Part shown: piece by piece, positions 1 to 6,082 of the stretch | How positions within the stretch are numbered: the stretch's first letter is position 1 | Layout of the letters: each line of letters begins with the position of its first letter | NCBI GenBank assembly: GCA_003978075.1 | Contig: QOAM01000051.1 | Location: 1-7,218, forward strand | DNA: 7,218 nucleotides | Reading direction: 5' to 3' | From: Thermodesulfatator sp. | GTDB lineage: Bacteria; Desulfobacterota; Thermodesulfobacteria; Thermodesulfobacteriales; Thermodesulfobacteriaceae | Position numbers and translations under genes: made by a program | Notes under the pieces: generated by a model | What the model was told of the DNA's origin: nothing | Databases searched by the model: none | The model's input: the letters and a program-made list of their open reading frames with translations, nothing else

Positions 1-77
1 TTTTTAAAAAATGGGCGCACTTCCCGAGAGAATGGGGGGCAAAGGCGGGGCTCTTCCGGCCGAGGGTCATCTCCAGC

Positions 78-82
78 AGGAG
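78..82 (+). promoter_or_regulatory. Shine-Dalgarno deciding the waaF start
   Basis: AGGAG lies 9 nt before the TTG at 92. It supports a start at 92 rather than the in-frame ATGs at 11 and 32. The residues those would add, about 27 from position 11, do not resemble the start of heptosyltransferases, whereas translation from 92 begins directly with the family's first strand. Confidence 0.65.
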
Positions 83-91
83 AAAAGGTGG

Positions 92-1054
92 TTGGTGCGC
101 CTCCCTAATTGGCTGGGAGATGCGGTAATGGCTACTCCGGTGCTCAAGGCCCTGGCCGGGCAGGGGCCAGTATGGCTCTTGGGTCGGGCCTATCTCCGAC
201 CGCTCTTGGAGGCCTTCCCCGGAGTGGCGGGTTTTGTGGAGCTTCAAGAAGGGCGCGGGGGACTCCTGCGCACCGCCCGAGTGCTCCAAAAGTGGGGCTT
301 TTCTCACGGGCTCCTCCTCCCCAACTCCTTCTCCTCAGCCCTGCTCTTCTTTCTGGCCGGGGTACAAGAACGGATCGGCTACGCCACCGACGGAAGGCGT
401 TTTCTCTTAACTCGCGCGATCGCCCGCCCCCGAAGGAGGTTTCACCAGCGGGACTACTATTTGGGACTTCTCTCCCCGTTGGGAATTCCTGCACCAGAAA
501 ATGGGCTCTTCCTGCGGGTGCCGGAGGCGGCCCGCAAGCGGGCGAAGAAACTCCTTTCTGGGCTTTCAGGGCCGCTGGCCGTGCTGGCACCGGGAGCCGC
601 TTACGGACCAGCTAAGCGTTGGCCGCTTGAAAGATTCGGAGAGCTGGCTGCCGAATTCCTCCGGAGAGGCTTTGCGGTGGTTTTCCTGGGTTTGGAGCGG
701 GAAAGGGCGGTGGTGGAGGCCTTTTGGCCCGGCCATCCCCGGGGACGCAATCTTTGCGGACTCACGGATGTGGCGGAAGCTGCCGCGGTGATAGAAAAGG
801 CCGCAATTTTCGTCTCCAACGATTCCGGTCTTATGCACCTGGCTGCGGCCTTGAAGCGCCCTCAGGTGGCCCTCTTCGGCTCCACCTCTCCGGAGGCTAC
901 CGGTCCTCTCAATCCTCGGGCCCGGGTGATCTCCCGCAATCTCCCCTGTAGCCCTTGCCTGAAGCGCACCTGTCCGCAAGGCCATTATCGCTGTCTCCGG
1001 GAGATCTCCGTGGAAGAGGTCCTCACTGCGGCCCTGGAACTGGCGGAGGTCTAA
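92..1054 (+). CDS. waaF: ADP-heptose:LPS heptosyltransferase II (GT9 family)
   Basis: Transfers the second L-glycero-D-manno-heptose from ADP-heptose onto the LPS inner core at the cytoplasmic face of the inner membrane. Read from the TTG at 92 the protein is 320 aa, close to the usual 320-350. It opens with VRLPNWLGDAVMATPVL, the GT9 N-terminal signature, with the likely catalytic Asp at residue 10. The C-terminal nucleotide-binding domain shows LAPGAAYGPAKRWP (about 165-178, with the conserved Lys at 175) and SNDSGLMHLAAAL (242-254). A four-Cys segment typical of WaaF, CSPC..TCPxGHxxC, sits at about 286-301. The frame stays open upstream to an ATG at 11, but those extra residues look non-conserved, so that longer start is less likely; GTG at 95 is also possible. 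gmhB follows after 2 nt, which places both in one heptose operon. The family assignment is firm; heptosyltransferase II rather than I is inferred from the opening motif and the Cys segment. Confidence 0.93.
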   Translation: MVRLPNWLGDAVMATPVLKALAGQGPVWLLGRAYLRPLLEAFPGVAGFVELQEGRGGLLRTARVLQKWGFSHGLLLPNSFSSALLFFLAGVQERIGYATDGRRFLLTRAIARPRRRFHQRDYYLGLLSPLGIPAPENGLFLRVPEAARKRAKKLLSGLSGPLAVLAPGAAYGPAKRWPLERFGELAAEFLRRGFAVVFLGLERERAVVEAFWPGHPRGRNLCGLTDVAEAAAVIEKAAIFVSNDSGLMHLAAALKRPQVALFGSTSPEATGPLNPRARVISRNLPCSPCLKRTCPQGHYRCLREISVEEVLTAALELAEV

Positions 1055-1056
1055 GA

Positions 1057-1623
1057 GTGAAAAGGCCGGTGGTCTTTCTGGATCGGGATGGCACGGTCAA
1101 CGAGGAGGTAGGCTACCTCAATCACCTTTCCCGTTTGCGCCTTATCCCGGGGGCGGCTCTGGCCATCAGGCTCTTGCGAGAAGCCGGATTTGCGGTGGTC
1201 ATTTTGACCAATCAAAGCGGCCCCGCTCGGGGCTATTTCCCCGAGACTCTGGTGCAGGAGGTCCATGCCGAATTGCGCCGAAGGTTGGCTGCAGAAGGGG
1301 CGGAGCTTGACGGCATTTACACCTGCCTGCACCACCCTGAGGCTGGATGCCCTTGCCGGAAGCCTCGTCCGGGTCTGGCCCTCCAGGCGGCGCGGGAGCT
1401 TGGTCTGGATCTCTCTCAGGCCTTTGTGGTAGGGGATAGATGGGTGGATCTGGCCTTGGCCCGCAACCTCGGGGCTCGGGCGGTGTTGGTCCTCACCGGT
1501 TACGGAAAAGGAGAGCTGGAGTATGTGCTGCCTCGCCTGGGGCTCGAGCCCGACCTGGTAGCCGAGGACCTCCTGGCTGCGGCGCGGCTCATCTTGAATT
1601 CCTCAAAGGGCGTAAAGGTGTAA
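1057..1623 (+). CDS. gmhB: D-glycero-beta-D-manno-heptose-1,7-bisphosphate 7-phosphatase (HAD family)
   Basis: Removes the 7-phosphate from heptose 1,7-bisphosphate, a cytoplasmic step of ADP-heptose synthesis, so its product feeds the neighbouring WaaF. The protein is 188 aa, the normal size. HAD motif I is FLDRDGTVN with nucleophile Asp9 and acid/base Asp11. Motif II is TNQSG at 51-55. The zinc loop characteristic of GmhB is present as Cys90, His92, Cys98 and Cys100, followed by RKPRPG. Motif IV is GDRWVD at 126-131. The GTG at 1057 is chosen because GGAGG (1045-1049) lies 7 nt upstream and translation then starts right at the HAD core; a longer frame from 955 would overlap waaF and add unrelated residues. 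HisB-type histidinol phosphatases share the fold, but the waaF neighbour and the zinc loop favour GmhB. The anomer handled (beta for LPS, alpha for GDP-heptose) is inferred from context. Confidence 0.93.
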   Translation: MKRPVVFLDRDGTVNEEVGYLNHLSRLRLIPGAALAIRLLREAGFAVVILTNQSGPARGYFPETLVQEVHAELRRRLAAEGAELDGIYTCLHHPEAGCPCRKPRPGLALQAARELGLDLSQAFVVGDRWVDLALARNLGARAVLVLTGYGKGELEYVLPRLGLEPDLVAEDLLAAARLILNSSKGVKV

Positions 1624-1626
1624 ATC

Positions 1627-3240
1627 ATGTCTGCTCGCTGGCTGATCGTAGGGGCTGGGTTGGTCTTTTTGGTGGGTTATCTCTTTTACGCCCGCTGGCT
1701 TTCCTGGTGGTTGGGGCTGGACGACCGGCGTCCCACCCCGGCCCACCGTTTTCAAGACGGCCTGGACTTCGTGCCCACCTCTACCCCGGTGCTTTTCGGA
1801 CACCATTTCGCCTCCATCGCCGGGGCTGGGCCTATTGTGGGCCCAATCCTTGCGGCCTCTTACGGCTGGTTAGGGGTCTTTCTTTGGCTGGTCCTGGGGG
1901 CGGTCCTGGCCGGGGGAGTGCATGACATGGGTTCCATGGCCGCCTCTCTCCAGCACGAAGGCCGGTCCATCGGGGAACTGCTGCGGCAGTATCTCGGCCC
2001 CTCGGCCCAGAGGCTCTTTCTGGCCTTCGCTGTGGCCACCCTCGTCCTGGTGGTGGCGGCCTTCGATGTCATCGTAGCCAAGACCTTTGTGGCCTCACCT
2101 CCGGTGGCTACGGCCTCCCTGGGCTTCTTGATCTTGGCCCTCCTCTTCGGCCTACTCTACTACCGGTTGAGACTCCCGCTCTCGGCAACCACCTTGCTGG
2201 GACTTGCTGGGTTGATCCTTTCCATCTGGCTGGGCTTTCGTTTCCCCCTCCGGCTAGGGGAGCCCCTGTGGAGGGGAATCCTCTTTGCATATATCTTCCT
2301 GGCCTCGGTCCTCCCGGTATGGCTCCTCCTCCAGCCCCGGGATTATCTCAACGCCTTTCTCCTTTATGCCCTTCTCCTAGGGGCCTTGGTGGGCCTTTTT
2401 CTCCGGGCCCCGGCGGTCCGTCTCCCCGCCTACACCGGCTTTTTTAATGCCCTAGGCCCTCTCTTCCCGCTCCTTTTCGTGACCACCTCCTGCGGGGCCC
2501 TCTCGGGTTTTCACTCTTTGGTGGCCTCGGGCACAACAGCGCGGCAGGCCTCCCGCGAATCGCAGGCCCGTTCCGTGGGCTATGGAGCCATGCTTTTGGA
2601 GAGCCTCCTGGCGGTGATCTCCCTTTGTGCGGTGGTTGGACTTACCCTGGGGGATTATCAGGGCCTTCTCCAGACCAAGGGGCCCATTACCGTCTTCGCC
2701 CTAGGGGTGGGACACTTCCTTTCGGCCCTGGGTCTTTCTCCGGAAAAGGGCCGCGCCTTTGCCGCTCTGGCGGTCTCGGCCTTCGCCCTGACCTCCCTGG
2801 ACACCGCCACCCGAGTGGCCCGTTTCATGCTCGAGGAGCTCTTCAGCCCCTCGGGGCAGCAGGTCTCCACCCCTCAGAGCCGCTTGCTCTTCACCTCTTT
2901 GGTGGTGGCTGCAGGTGTGCTTCTGGCCTTCTCCGGGGCCTGGCAGCGCATCTGGCCCCTTATGGGTACAGCCAATCAGCTCCTGGCAGCCTTAGCCCTC
3001 CTGGCCCTCACGGTCTGGCTAACCAGTGTGGGCCGCCCCTCAGCCTTTGTGAAACTCCCGGCCTTTTTCATGTTAGCGGTCACCCTCACCGCCCTGGTCC
3101 TCTTGGCCTACCGTAACTTCCTCTCTGGAAAACCTCTCCTAGCCCTCTTGGCCTTCCTTCTTCTGGTCCTGACCCTCCTTCTCCTGCGTCTGGCTGCCCA
3201 TAAGGTCCTCTTTTCAGGGAAGCCCCAAAAATTTGTGTAG
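1627..3240 (+). CDS. cstA: CstA-family carbon starvation transporter (short form)
   Basis: Polytopic inner-membrane protein of the CstA family; members studied elsewhere import peptides or pyruvate, and the substrate cannot be read from this sequence. The 537 aa are shorter than the roughly 700 aa of E. coli CstA and match the compact form found in many anaerobes. About a dozen or more hydrophobic segments are visible, for example near 4-24, 80-97, 129-151, 163-178, 187-206, 218-236, 243-259, 276-290, 320-340, 421-438, 447-467, 477-495 and 503-521. Family signatures: GHHFASIAGAGPIVGP (59-74), LPVWLLLQPRDYLN (229-242), TTSCGALSGFHSLVASGTT (286-304), LTSLDTATR (388-396) and MGTANQLLAA (446-455). 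The ATG lies 3 nt after the gmhB stop, with AAAGGTG (1614-1620) as a 6-nt-spaced ribosome site, so it is probably cotranscribed with the heptose genes although no functional link is obvious. The small YbdD-type partner often found after cstA is absent. The last 27 nt overlap queE on the other strand. Confidence 0.92.
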   Translation: MSARWLIVGAGLVFLVGYLFYARWLSWWLGLDDRRPTPAHRFQDGLDFVPTSTPVLFGHHFASIAGAGPIVGPILAASYGWLGVFLWLVLGAVLAGGVHDMGSMAASLQHEGRSIGELLRQYLGPSAQRLFLAFAVATLVLVVAAFDVIVAKTFVASPPVATASLGFLILALLFGLLYYRLRLPLSATTLLGLAGLILSIWLGFRFPLRLGEPLWRGILFAYIFLASVLPVWLLLQPRDYLNAFLLYALLLGALVGLFLRAPAVRLPAYTGFFNALGPLFPLLFVTTSCGALSGFHSLVASGTTARQASRESQARSVGYGAMLLESLLAVISLCAVVGLTLGDYQGLLQTKGPITVFALGVGHFLSALGLSPEKGRAFAALAVSAFALTSLDTATRVARFMLEELFSPSGQQVSTPQSRLLFTSLVVAAGVLLAFSGAWQRIWPLMGTANQLLAALALLALTVWLTSVGRPSAFVKLPAFFMLAVTLTALVLLAYRNFLSGKPLLALLAFLLLVLTLLLLRLAAHKVLFSGKPQKFV

Positions 3241-3891
3241 CTGAACCTGAAAGCGCACCGGAAGACGGTCTCGCAGAATCAGCCGGGCCAACCTTTCTGG
3301 AGACATCTCTCCCCAGGCCGGGGAAAAGTAGACCTCGGTAAAGGAGGGAAGTCGGAGGGAAAAGGTCTTCTCCCGGGCGAAAAGATAATCCTCCTCGTCA
3401 GCGATGACGAATTTGACCGCGTCACGGAAGGTGAGATGGCGCAGGTTTTCGTAAAGCATCTGGTGGCTCATGCCGGAAGAAGGGGTCTTGAGGTCCATGA
3501 TCTTGATCACCTCTTGGGGCACAGGGCCCAAGGGGAGACTTCCGTTGGTCTCCAGATAGACCCGGGCTCCGCGGGAGACCAGGGCCTGAAGGAGGACCAC
3601 GGTCCCTTCCTGGAGGAGGGGTTCCCCTCCGGTGAGGAGGACCTCCGAGAGGCCGGAGGCCTCAAACTCGCGGAGGAGGTCGGAGAGAGAGCGGGCCCTT
3701 CCCGCTTCCGGACTGCGGGCTTGAGGGGTGTCGCACCATCTACAGGCGAGATTGCAACCGGCCAGGCGTATTAGGAAAACCGGCCGTCCACTTCCCGGAC
3801 CTTCTCCCTGCAGGGTGACCAAGGTCTCCAGGACCTTGAGAGACCCTGAAGAAAGCCCTTCTTGGGCCTCTCCAAACCCCTTGACCCCCAA
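3214..3891 (-). CDS. queE: 7-carboxy-7-deazaguanine synthase (radical SAM)
   Basis: Converts 6-carboxy-tetrahydropterin, the QueD product, into 7-carboxy-7-deazaguanine on the way to preQ0 and queuosine. The Cx3Cx2C [4Fe-4S] motif is seen as RLAGCNLACRWCDT (Cys46, 50 and 53). Before it lies TLQGEG, the substrate-side loop at the start of QueE proteins. After it come LLTGGEPLL (85-93, SAM amino-group binding), YLETNGS (112-118), DLKTPSSG (133-140) and the QLHKFLGLP tail. The start is uncertain. The frame is open from 4041, overlapping queD, but its first 50 residues look like translated spacer. TTG at 3891, with a GGGGG run 4 nt upstream, gives 225 aa, the usual size, and is my choice. queD lies upstream with a 109-nt gap, and the 3' end overlaps cstA by 27 nt tail to tail. 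The function is secure; the start is about 60 percent sure. Confidence 0.9.
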   Translation of the reverse strand: MGVKGFGEAQEGLSSGSLKVLETLVTLQGEGPGSGRPVFLIRLAGCNLACRWCDTPQARSPEAGRARSLSDLLREFEASGLSEVLLTGGEPLLQEGTVVLLQALVSRGARVYLETNGSLPLGPVPQEVIKIMDLKTPSSGMSHQMLYENLRHLTFRDAVKFVIADEEDYLFAREKTFSLRLPSFTEVYFSPAWGEMSPERLARLILRDRLPVRFQVQLHKFLGLP

Positions 3892-4000
3892 ATTTCCCCC
3901 TTTAAATCTAGAGGAAACCTCTGACCTTTCCCGGAGTCTTTGGAGTCTCCCTGAGCCAGCCCAAGCTTCCCCCGAATCGTAGGAGTCCCTCGAGAGCCAG

Positions 4001-4372
4001 CTAGTCTGGAAAATAGGTGGCGCAAGCCCTCTCCGTCTCACAGACCGTGACCCGGGAGACCCTCACCGGGTATCCCGCAAGTTTTTCGGCCAGTCTTTCG
4101 TAAATGTAGCGGGCCAGGTTTTCGGAAGAGGGATTTTGGGTACGAAAGGCCGGATGCTCGTTGAGGAAACGGTGGTCGAGCTCGGCTATTACCTCCCTTA
4201 GGACCTCTCTAAGCTCCTTGAAGTCCAAGAGGATTCCTATGTGGTTGAGTTTCTCTCCTTGAACCCTTATTTCCACCCGCCAGTTATGACCGTGGAGTTT
4301 TTCACAGGCCCCTGCGTAACCCCGCAACTGATGGGCTGCAGAGAATTCTTCCCTTACGGTGAGCTCGAACAT
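4001..4372 (-). CDS. queD: 6-carboxy-5,6,7,8-tetrahydropterin synthase
   Basis: Makes 6-carboxytetrahydropterin from dihydroneopterin triphosphate, the step before QueE. The 123 aa are the normal length for this homohexameric T-fold enzyme. Zinc ligands are His14 (FSAAHQL), His27 and His29 (LHGHNW). The catalytic Cys23 lies in ACEKLHGHN, and the Asp66-His67 pair appears in LDHRFLNE. PSSENLARYI (81-90) and the pterin-anchoring Glu112 (VCETE) complete the family pattern. This Cys-before-HGH arrangement is that of QueD rather than the mammalian PTPS (sepiapterin pathway) enzyme. The ATG at 4372 is only 14 nt from the encoded CCA of tRNA-Cys, so there is no space for a preQ1 riboswitch. The nearest ribosome sites are AAGG (4387-4384), which shares its first A with that CCA and lies 11 nt from the start, or a closer AGG abutting the ATG. 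It is probably cotranscribed with the tRNAs and queE. Confidence 0.94.
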   Translation of the reverse strand: MFELTVREEFSAAHQLRGYAGACEKLHGHNWRVEIRVQGEKLNHIGILLDFKELREVLREVIAELDHRFLNEHPAFRTQNPSSENLARYIYERLAEKLAGYPVRVSRVTVCETERACATYFPD

Positions 4373-4386
4373 CCTGAAAATTACCT

Positions 4387-4461
4387 TGGAGGCGGCGCGG
4401 GGATTCGAACCCCGGATTCACGGCTTTGCAGGCCGTCGCCTTACCACTTGGCTACGCCGCC
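4387..4461 (-). tRNA. tRNA-Cys (anticodon GCA), CCA encoded
   Basis: Cloverleaf read on the minus strand: acceptor GGCGGCG/CGCCGCC; D arm GCC/GGC with GG in the loop; anticodon stem ACGGC/GCCGT around loop CTGCAAA (anticodon GCA); variable GAATC; T arm CGGGG TTCGAAT CCCCG. The discriminator is U73, as expected for tRNA-Cys, and CCA is encoded at 4389-4387. All seven acceptor pairs are G-C, consistent with high growth temperature. Confidence 0.97.
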
Positions 4462-4483
4462 TGCCTTTTTCCCCATTTTACCA

Positions 4484-4555
4484 TGGCGGCGGAGGGACTC
4501 GAACCCCCGACCTAGGACTTATGAGATCCCCGCTCTACCGCTGAGCTACGCCGCC
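4484..4555 (-). tRNA. tRNA-Met (anticodon CAT, probably elongator)
   Basis: Minus-strand cloverleaf: acceptor GGCGGCG/CGCCGCC; D arm GCTC/GAGC with loop AGCGGTA; anticodon loop CTCATAA (anticodon CAT) closed by GGGAT/GTCCT, which contains two G-U pairs; variable AGGTC; T arm GGGGG TTCGAGT CCCTC. The discriminator is A73 and the next bases are TGG, so CCA is not encoded. A fully paired first acceptor base pair and the lack of the three G-C pairs next to the anticodon loop argue against initiator tRNA. An elongator Met is most likely; tRNA-Ile2, whose CAT anticodon is modified with lysidine, cannot be fully excluded from sequence alone. Confidence 0.93.
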
Positions 4556-4564
4556 TACGTCTTT

Positions 4565-4597
4565 TTTAAATCTTTCAAAGCTTAAGGGGTTTGTCAA
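4565..4597 (-). promoter_or_regulatory. Probable promoter of the tRNA-Met/tRNA-Cys/queD/queE unit
   Basis: On the minus strand a perfect -35 TTGACA occupies 4597-4592. The -10 is weak: AAAGAT at 4575-4570 (16-nt spacer), with the TTTAAA at 4570-4565 a further AT-rich possibility at a longer spacing. Transcription would begin near 4563, leaving a leader of about 8 nt before the first tRNA. The perfect -35 and its distance from the tRNA support the call; the -10 is the uncertain part. Confidence 0.5.
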
Positions 4598-4618
4598 GGG
4601 TGGCTGCAGCGCTAAAAT
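4591..4618 (+). promoter_or_regulatory. Promoter of the Crp/Fnr-type regulator gene
   Basis: TTGTCA (4591-4596), a 16-nt spacer and TAAAAT (4613-4618) form a good sigma70-like promoter, each hexamer one base from consensus. Transcription would start near 4625, leaving a leader of about 35 nt that contains the ribosome site GGAGAGG (4641-4647). The -35 overlaps that of the minus-strand tRNA promoter. Confidence 0.6.
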
Positions 4619-4658
4619 CGCTTGAGAGTCAGAGGGAATCGGAGAGGCTTAGCGAAAA

Positions 4659-5333
4659 ATGGAGGGATCACGAAAACTGGCGCTGCTAGAAAGGAACCTC
4701 CTTTTCCGTGGCCTCTCTCTGGAGGCCCTGCGCGAGATCCGGAGCATCGCTCTCCCTCGGCTTTTTGAAAAGGGGGAGATCATCTTCTCCCAGGGGGCTG
4801 AGGCCCGGGGTTCCTTTTTGCTTTTGGAGGGGCGGGTAAAGGTCTATCGCCTCTCTTCCCAGGGTCGCCAGCAGATCCTTCAAATCTTCGGGCCTGGGGA
4901 GGCCTTTGCTGAGGCAGCCCTCTTTTCCGAAGGCCGTTATCCAGCCTGGGCCGAGGCCCTGGAAAGGACCCGGGTGCTCTTCTTCCCCCGCAGGGCCTTT
5001 CTGGAGCTGGTGCGACGGCGCCCGGAACTGGCCCTCAACATGCTCGCCCTACTTTCGCTGCGGCTGCGGACCCTGGCCGAGCTGGTGGAGGCCCTCTCCC
5101 TGAAAAAGGTGCCGGAGAGACTGGCGGCCTATCTCCTCTATCTGAGCCGCAAATACGGACCGGAATTCCTGCTGGAGGTCCCCAAGGCGGAACTGGCGGC
5201 CTTCTTGGGGACCGTGCCGGAAACCCTTTCCCGGGTGCTGAGCCGCCTCAACGAGAAGGGGCTCATCGAGGTCTCTGGAAAGAGAATCCGCATTCTGGAC
5301 GAGGAGGGCCTTAAGAACCTTGGAGGAAGCTAA
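4659..5333 (+). CDS. Crp/Fnr-superfamily transcription regulator, DNR-like
   Basis: The 224 aa protein has the standard two-domain layout: a cyclic-nucleotide-binding-type beta barrel at about 10-115, a long dimerisation helix at about 120-150, and a winged helix-turn-helix at about 172-215. The recognition helix reads TVPETLSRVLSRL; its E-x-x-S-R pattern (Glu188, Ser191, Arg192) is the one FNR uses for TTGAT half-sites. There is no cysteine anywhere, so an FNR-type iron-sulfur oxygen sensor is excluded. The effector-domain stretch GEAFAEAALF...YPAWAEAL lacks the cAMP-binding Arg-Ser pair of CRP and resembles the FAEA segment of DNR-type (heme/NO) regulators. The effector is therefore unknown, with NO/heme one guess by similarity. 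GGAGAGG lies 11 nt before the ATG. trmH starts inside its last 14 nt, so the two are probably cotranscribed. It is divergent from the tRNA/queDE operon and may control that operon or itself. Confidence 0.88.
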   Translation: MEGSRKLALLERNLLFRGLSLEALREIRSIALPRLFEKGEIIFSQGAEARGSFLLLEGRVKVYRLSSQGRQQILQIFGPGEAFAEAALFSEGRYPAWAEALERTRVLFFPRRAFLELVRRRPELALNMLALLSLRLRTLAELVEALSLKKVPERLAAYLLYLSRKYGPEFLLEVPKAELAAFLGTVPETLSRVLSRLNEKGLIEVSGKRIRILDEEGLKNLGGS

Positions 5334-5955
5334 GCCCTATCTGGTTCTTCCGCGCAGATTGCGTCGGATGCGCGAAGTGCTGGCCCACCGCCAGAAGGAC
5401 CTGATACTCTTCATGGATCGGGTCAAAAACGAGCACAACTTTTCCGCCCTCATCCGCACAGCTGAGGCCGTGGGGCTTCAGGAGATCTGGTACGGTTTCG
5501 ACGAACCCTATCCGGTCCCCCTAAACGAAGGGGTCACCTTGGGGGCCCACCGCTGGATCTTCCTTCATCGGGCGGAGAATCCGGTGGAGACCTTAAGGGC
5601 CTTTCGTCAGCGGGGTTTCCAGGTGGTGGTTACCTGGCTCGGTGCCGGAAGCCGTGACTTTCGGGAGGTGGACTACACCCGTCCCACGGTGTTAGTGGTG
5701 GGAAACGAGGTGGAGGGGGTCTCCCCGGAAATTTTGCCTCTGGCCACCCACCGGATAAAGATTCCCATGGTGGGCATGGTGCGCAGTCTCAATGTCTCCG
5801 TAGCCACGGGGGTTATTCTTTACGAGGCCTTTCGGCAGCGTGAGGCTGCTGGCCTTTACGATCAGCCTCAACTTTCTCCGGCGGAGATGGAAGCTATTAT
5901 CCGCCGCTGGGCTTATGAAGACGTCCTCCGGCGAAAACAAAAACCCCCTGCCTGA
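5320..5955 (+). CDS. trmH: tRNA (guanosine-18-2'-O)-methyltransferase, SPOUT family
   Basis: Methylates the ribose of the invariant G18 in the tRNA D loop using SAM; both tRNAs encoded nearby carry the GG of that loop. The 211 aa length fits TrmH. SPOUT motif 1 is NEHNFSALIRTAEAVG (37-52), with the catalytic Arg46. Motif 2 is LVVGNEVEGVSPE (125-137). Motif 3, the knot that binds SAM, is IPMVGMVRSLNVSVATG (148-164). The tail AGLYDQPQLSP is also TrmH-like and separates it from the 23S rRNA methylase RlmB, which carries an N-terminal domain missing here. The start is uncertain: TTG at 5320 overlaps the regulator gene by 14 nt and has AGGAGGG (5302-5308) 11 nt upstream. TTG 5359 or ATG 5368 would still leave the whole catalytic domain but lack a clear ribosome site. 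The overlap suggests translational coupling to the regulator. Confidence 0.92.
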   Translation: MEEAKPYLVLPRRLRRMREVLAHRQKDLILFMDRVKNEHNFSALIRTAEAVGLQEIWYGFDEPYPVPLNEGVTLGAHRWIFLHRAENPVETLRAFRQRGFQVVVTWLGAGSRDFREVDYTRPTVLVVGNEVEGVSPEILPLATHRIKIPMVGMVRSLNVSVATGVILYEAFRQREAAGLYDQPQLSPAEMEAIIRRWAYEDVLRRKQKPPA

Positions 5956-6020
5956 ATCGCCTCTTTTTTGATGTACTTATGCCTATTCAACCGGAATTTT
6001 CGAAATGTTTTAGAAAAAAA

Positions 6021-6064
6021 CGATGAAGTTTCGCCTGCGGGTGTCTATCCCGCCACTTCGATCG
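6021..6064 (+). repeat. Inverted repeat / stem-loop in the pnp upstream region
   Basis: CGAT-GAAGT (6021-6029) pairs with ACTTC-(bulged G)-ATCG (6055-6064), then after an asymmetric internal loop GCGGG (6037-6041) pairs with CCCGC (6049-6053) across a 7-nt loop. That is 14 pairs in all. No T-run follows, so it is not an intrinsic terminator for trmH. Confidence 0.6.
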
Positions 6065-6067
6065 AAG
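6056..6067. promoter_or_regulatory. 12-bp perfect palindrome, possible operator
   Basis: CTTCGATCGAAG is a perfect palindrome centred about 22 nt before the TAAAAT at 6083, where a -35 would sit. It overlaps the right arm of the stem-loop ending at 6064, so it may be either a protein site or part of an RNA structure. The binding factor is unknown. Confidence 0.35.
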
Positions 6068-6082
6068 GACTGCACTTGCGAG

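Noticed and set aside
11..91. Upstream in-frame ATG starts for waaF at 11 and 32
   Set aside because: They add residues lacking family similarity, while TTG at 92 has AGGAG at good spacing and gives the canonical N-terminus.
566..985. Long minus-strand frame antisense to waaF, and similar ones inside gmhB, cstA and pnp
   Set aside because: These are by-products of GC-rich coding sequence on the other strand; the sense genes are certain and the shadow products have no recognisable motifs.
4241..4585. Plus-strand open frames across the two tRNA genes
   Set aside because: The translations (AGIRTPDSRLCRP and RRRDSNPRPR-type strings) are the well-known false proteins produced by reading antisense to tRNA genes.
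5930..5969. Possible intrinsic terminator after trmH (GGCG...CGCC then a T-run at 5964-5969)
   Set aside because: Only four pairs with a 24-nt loop, and the left arm lies inside the trmH coding region; too weak to call.
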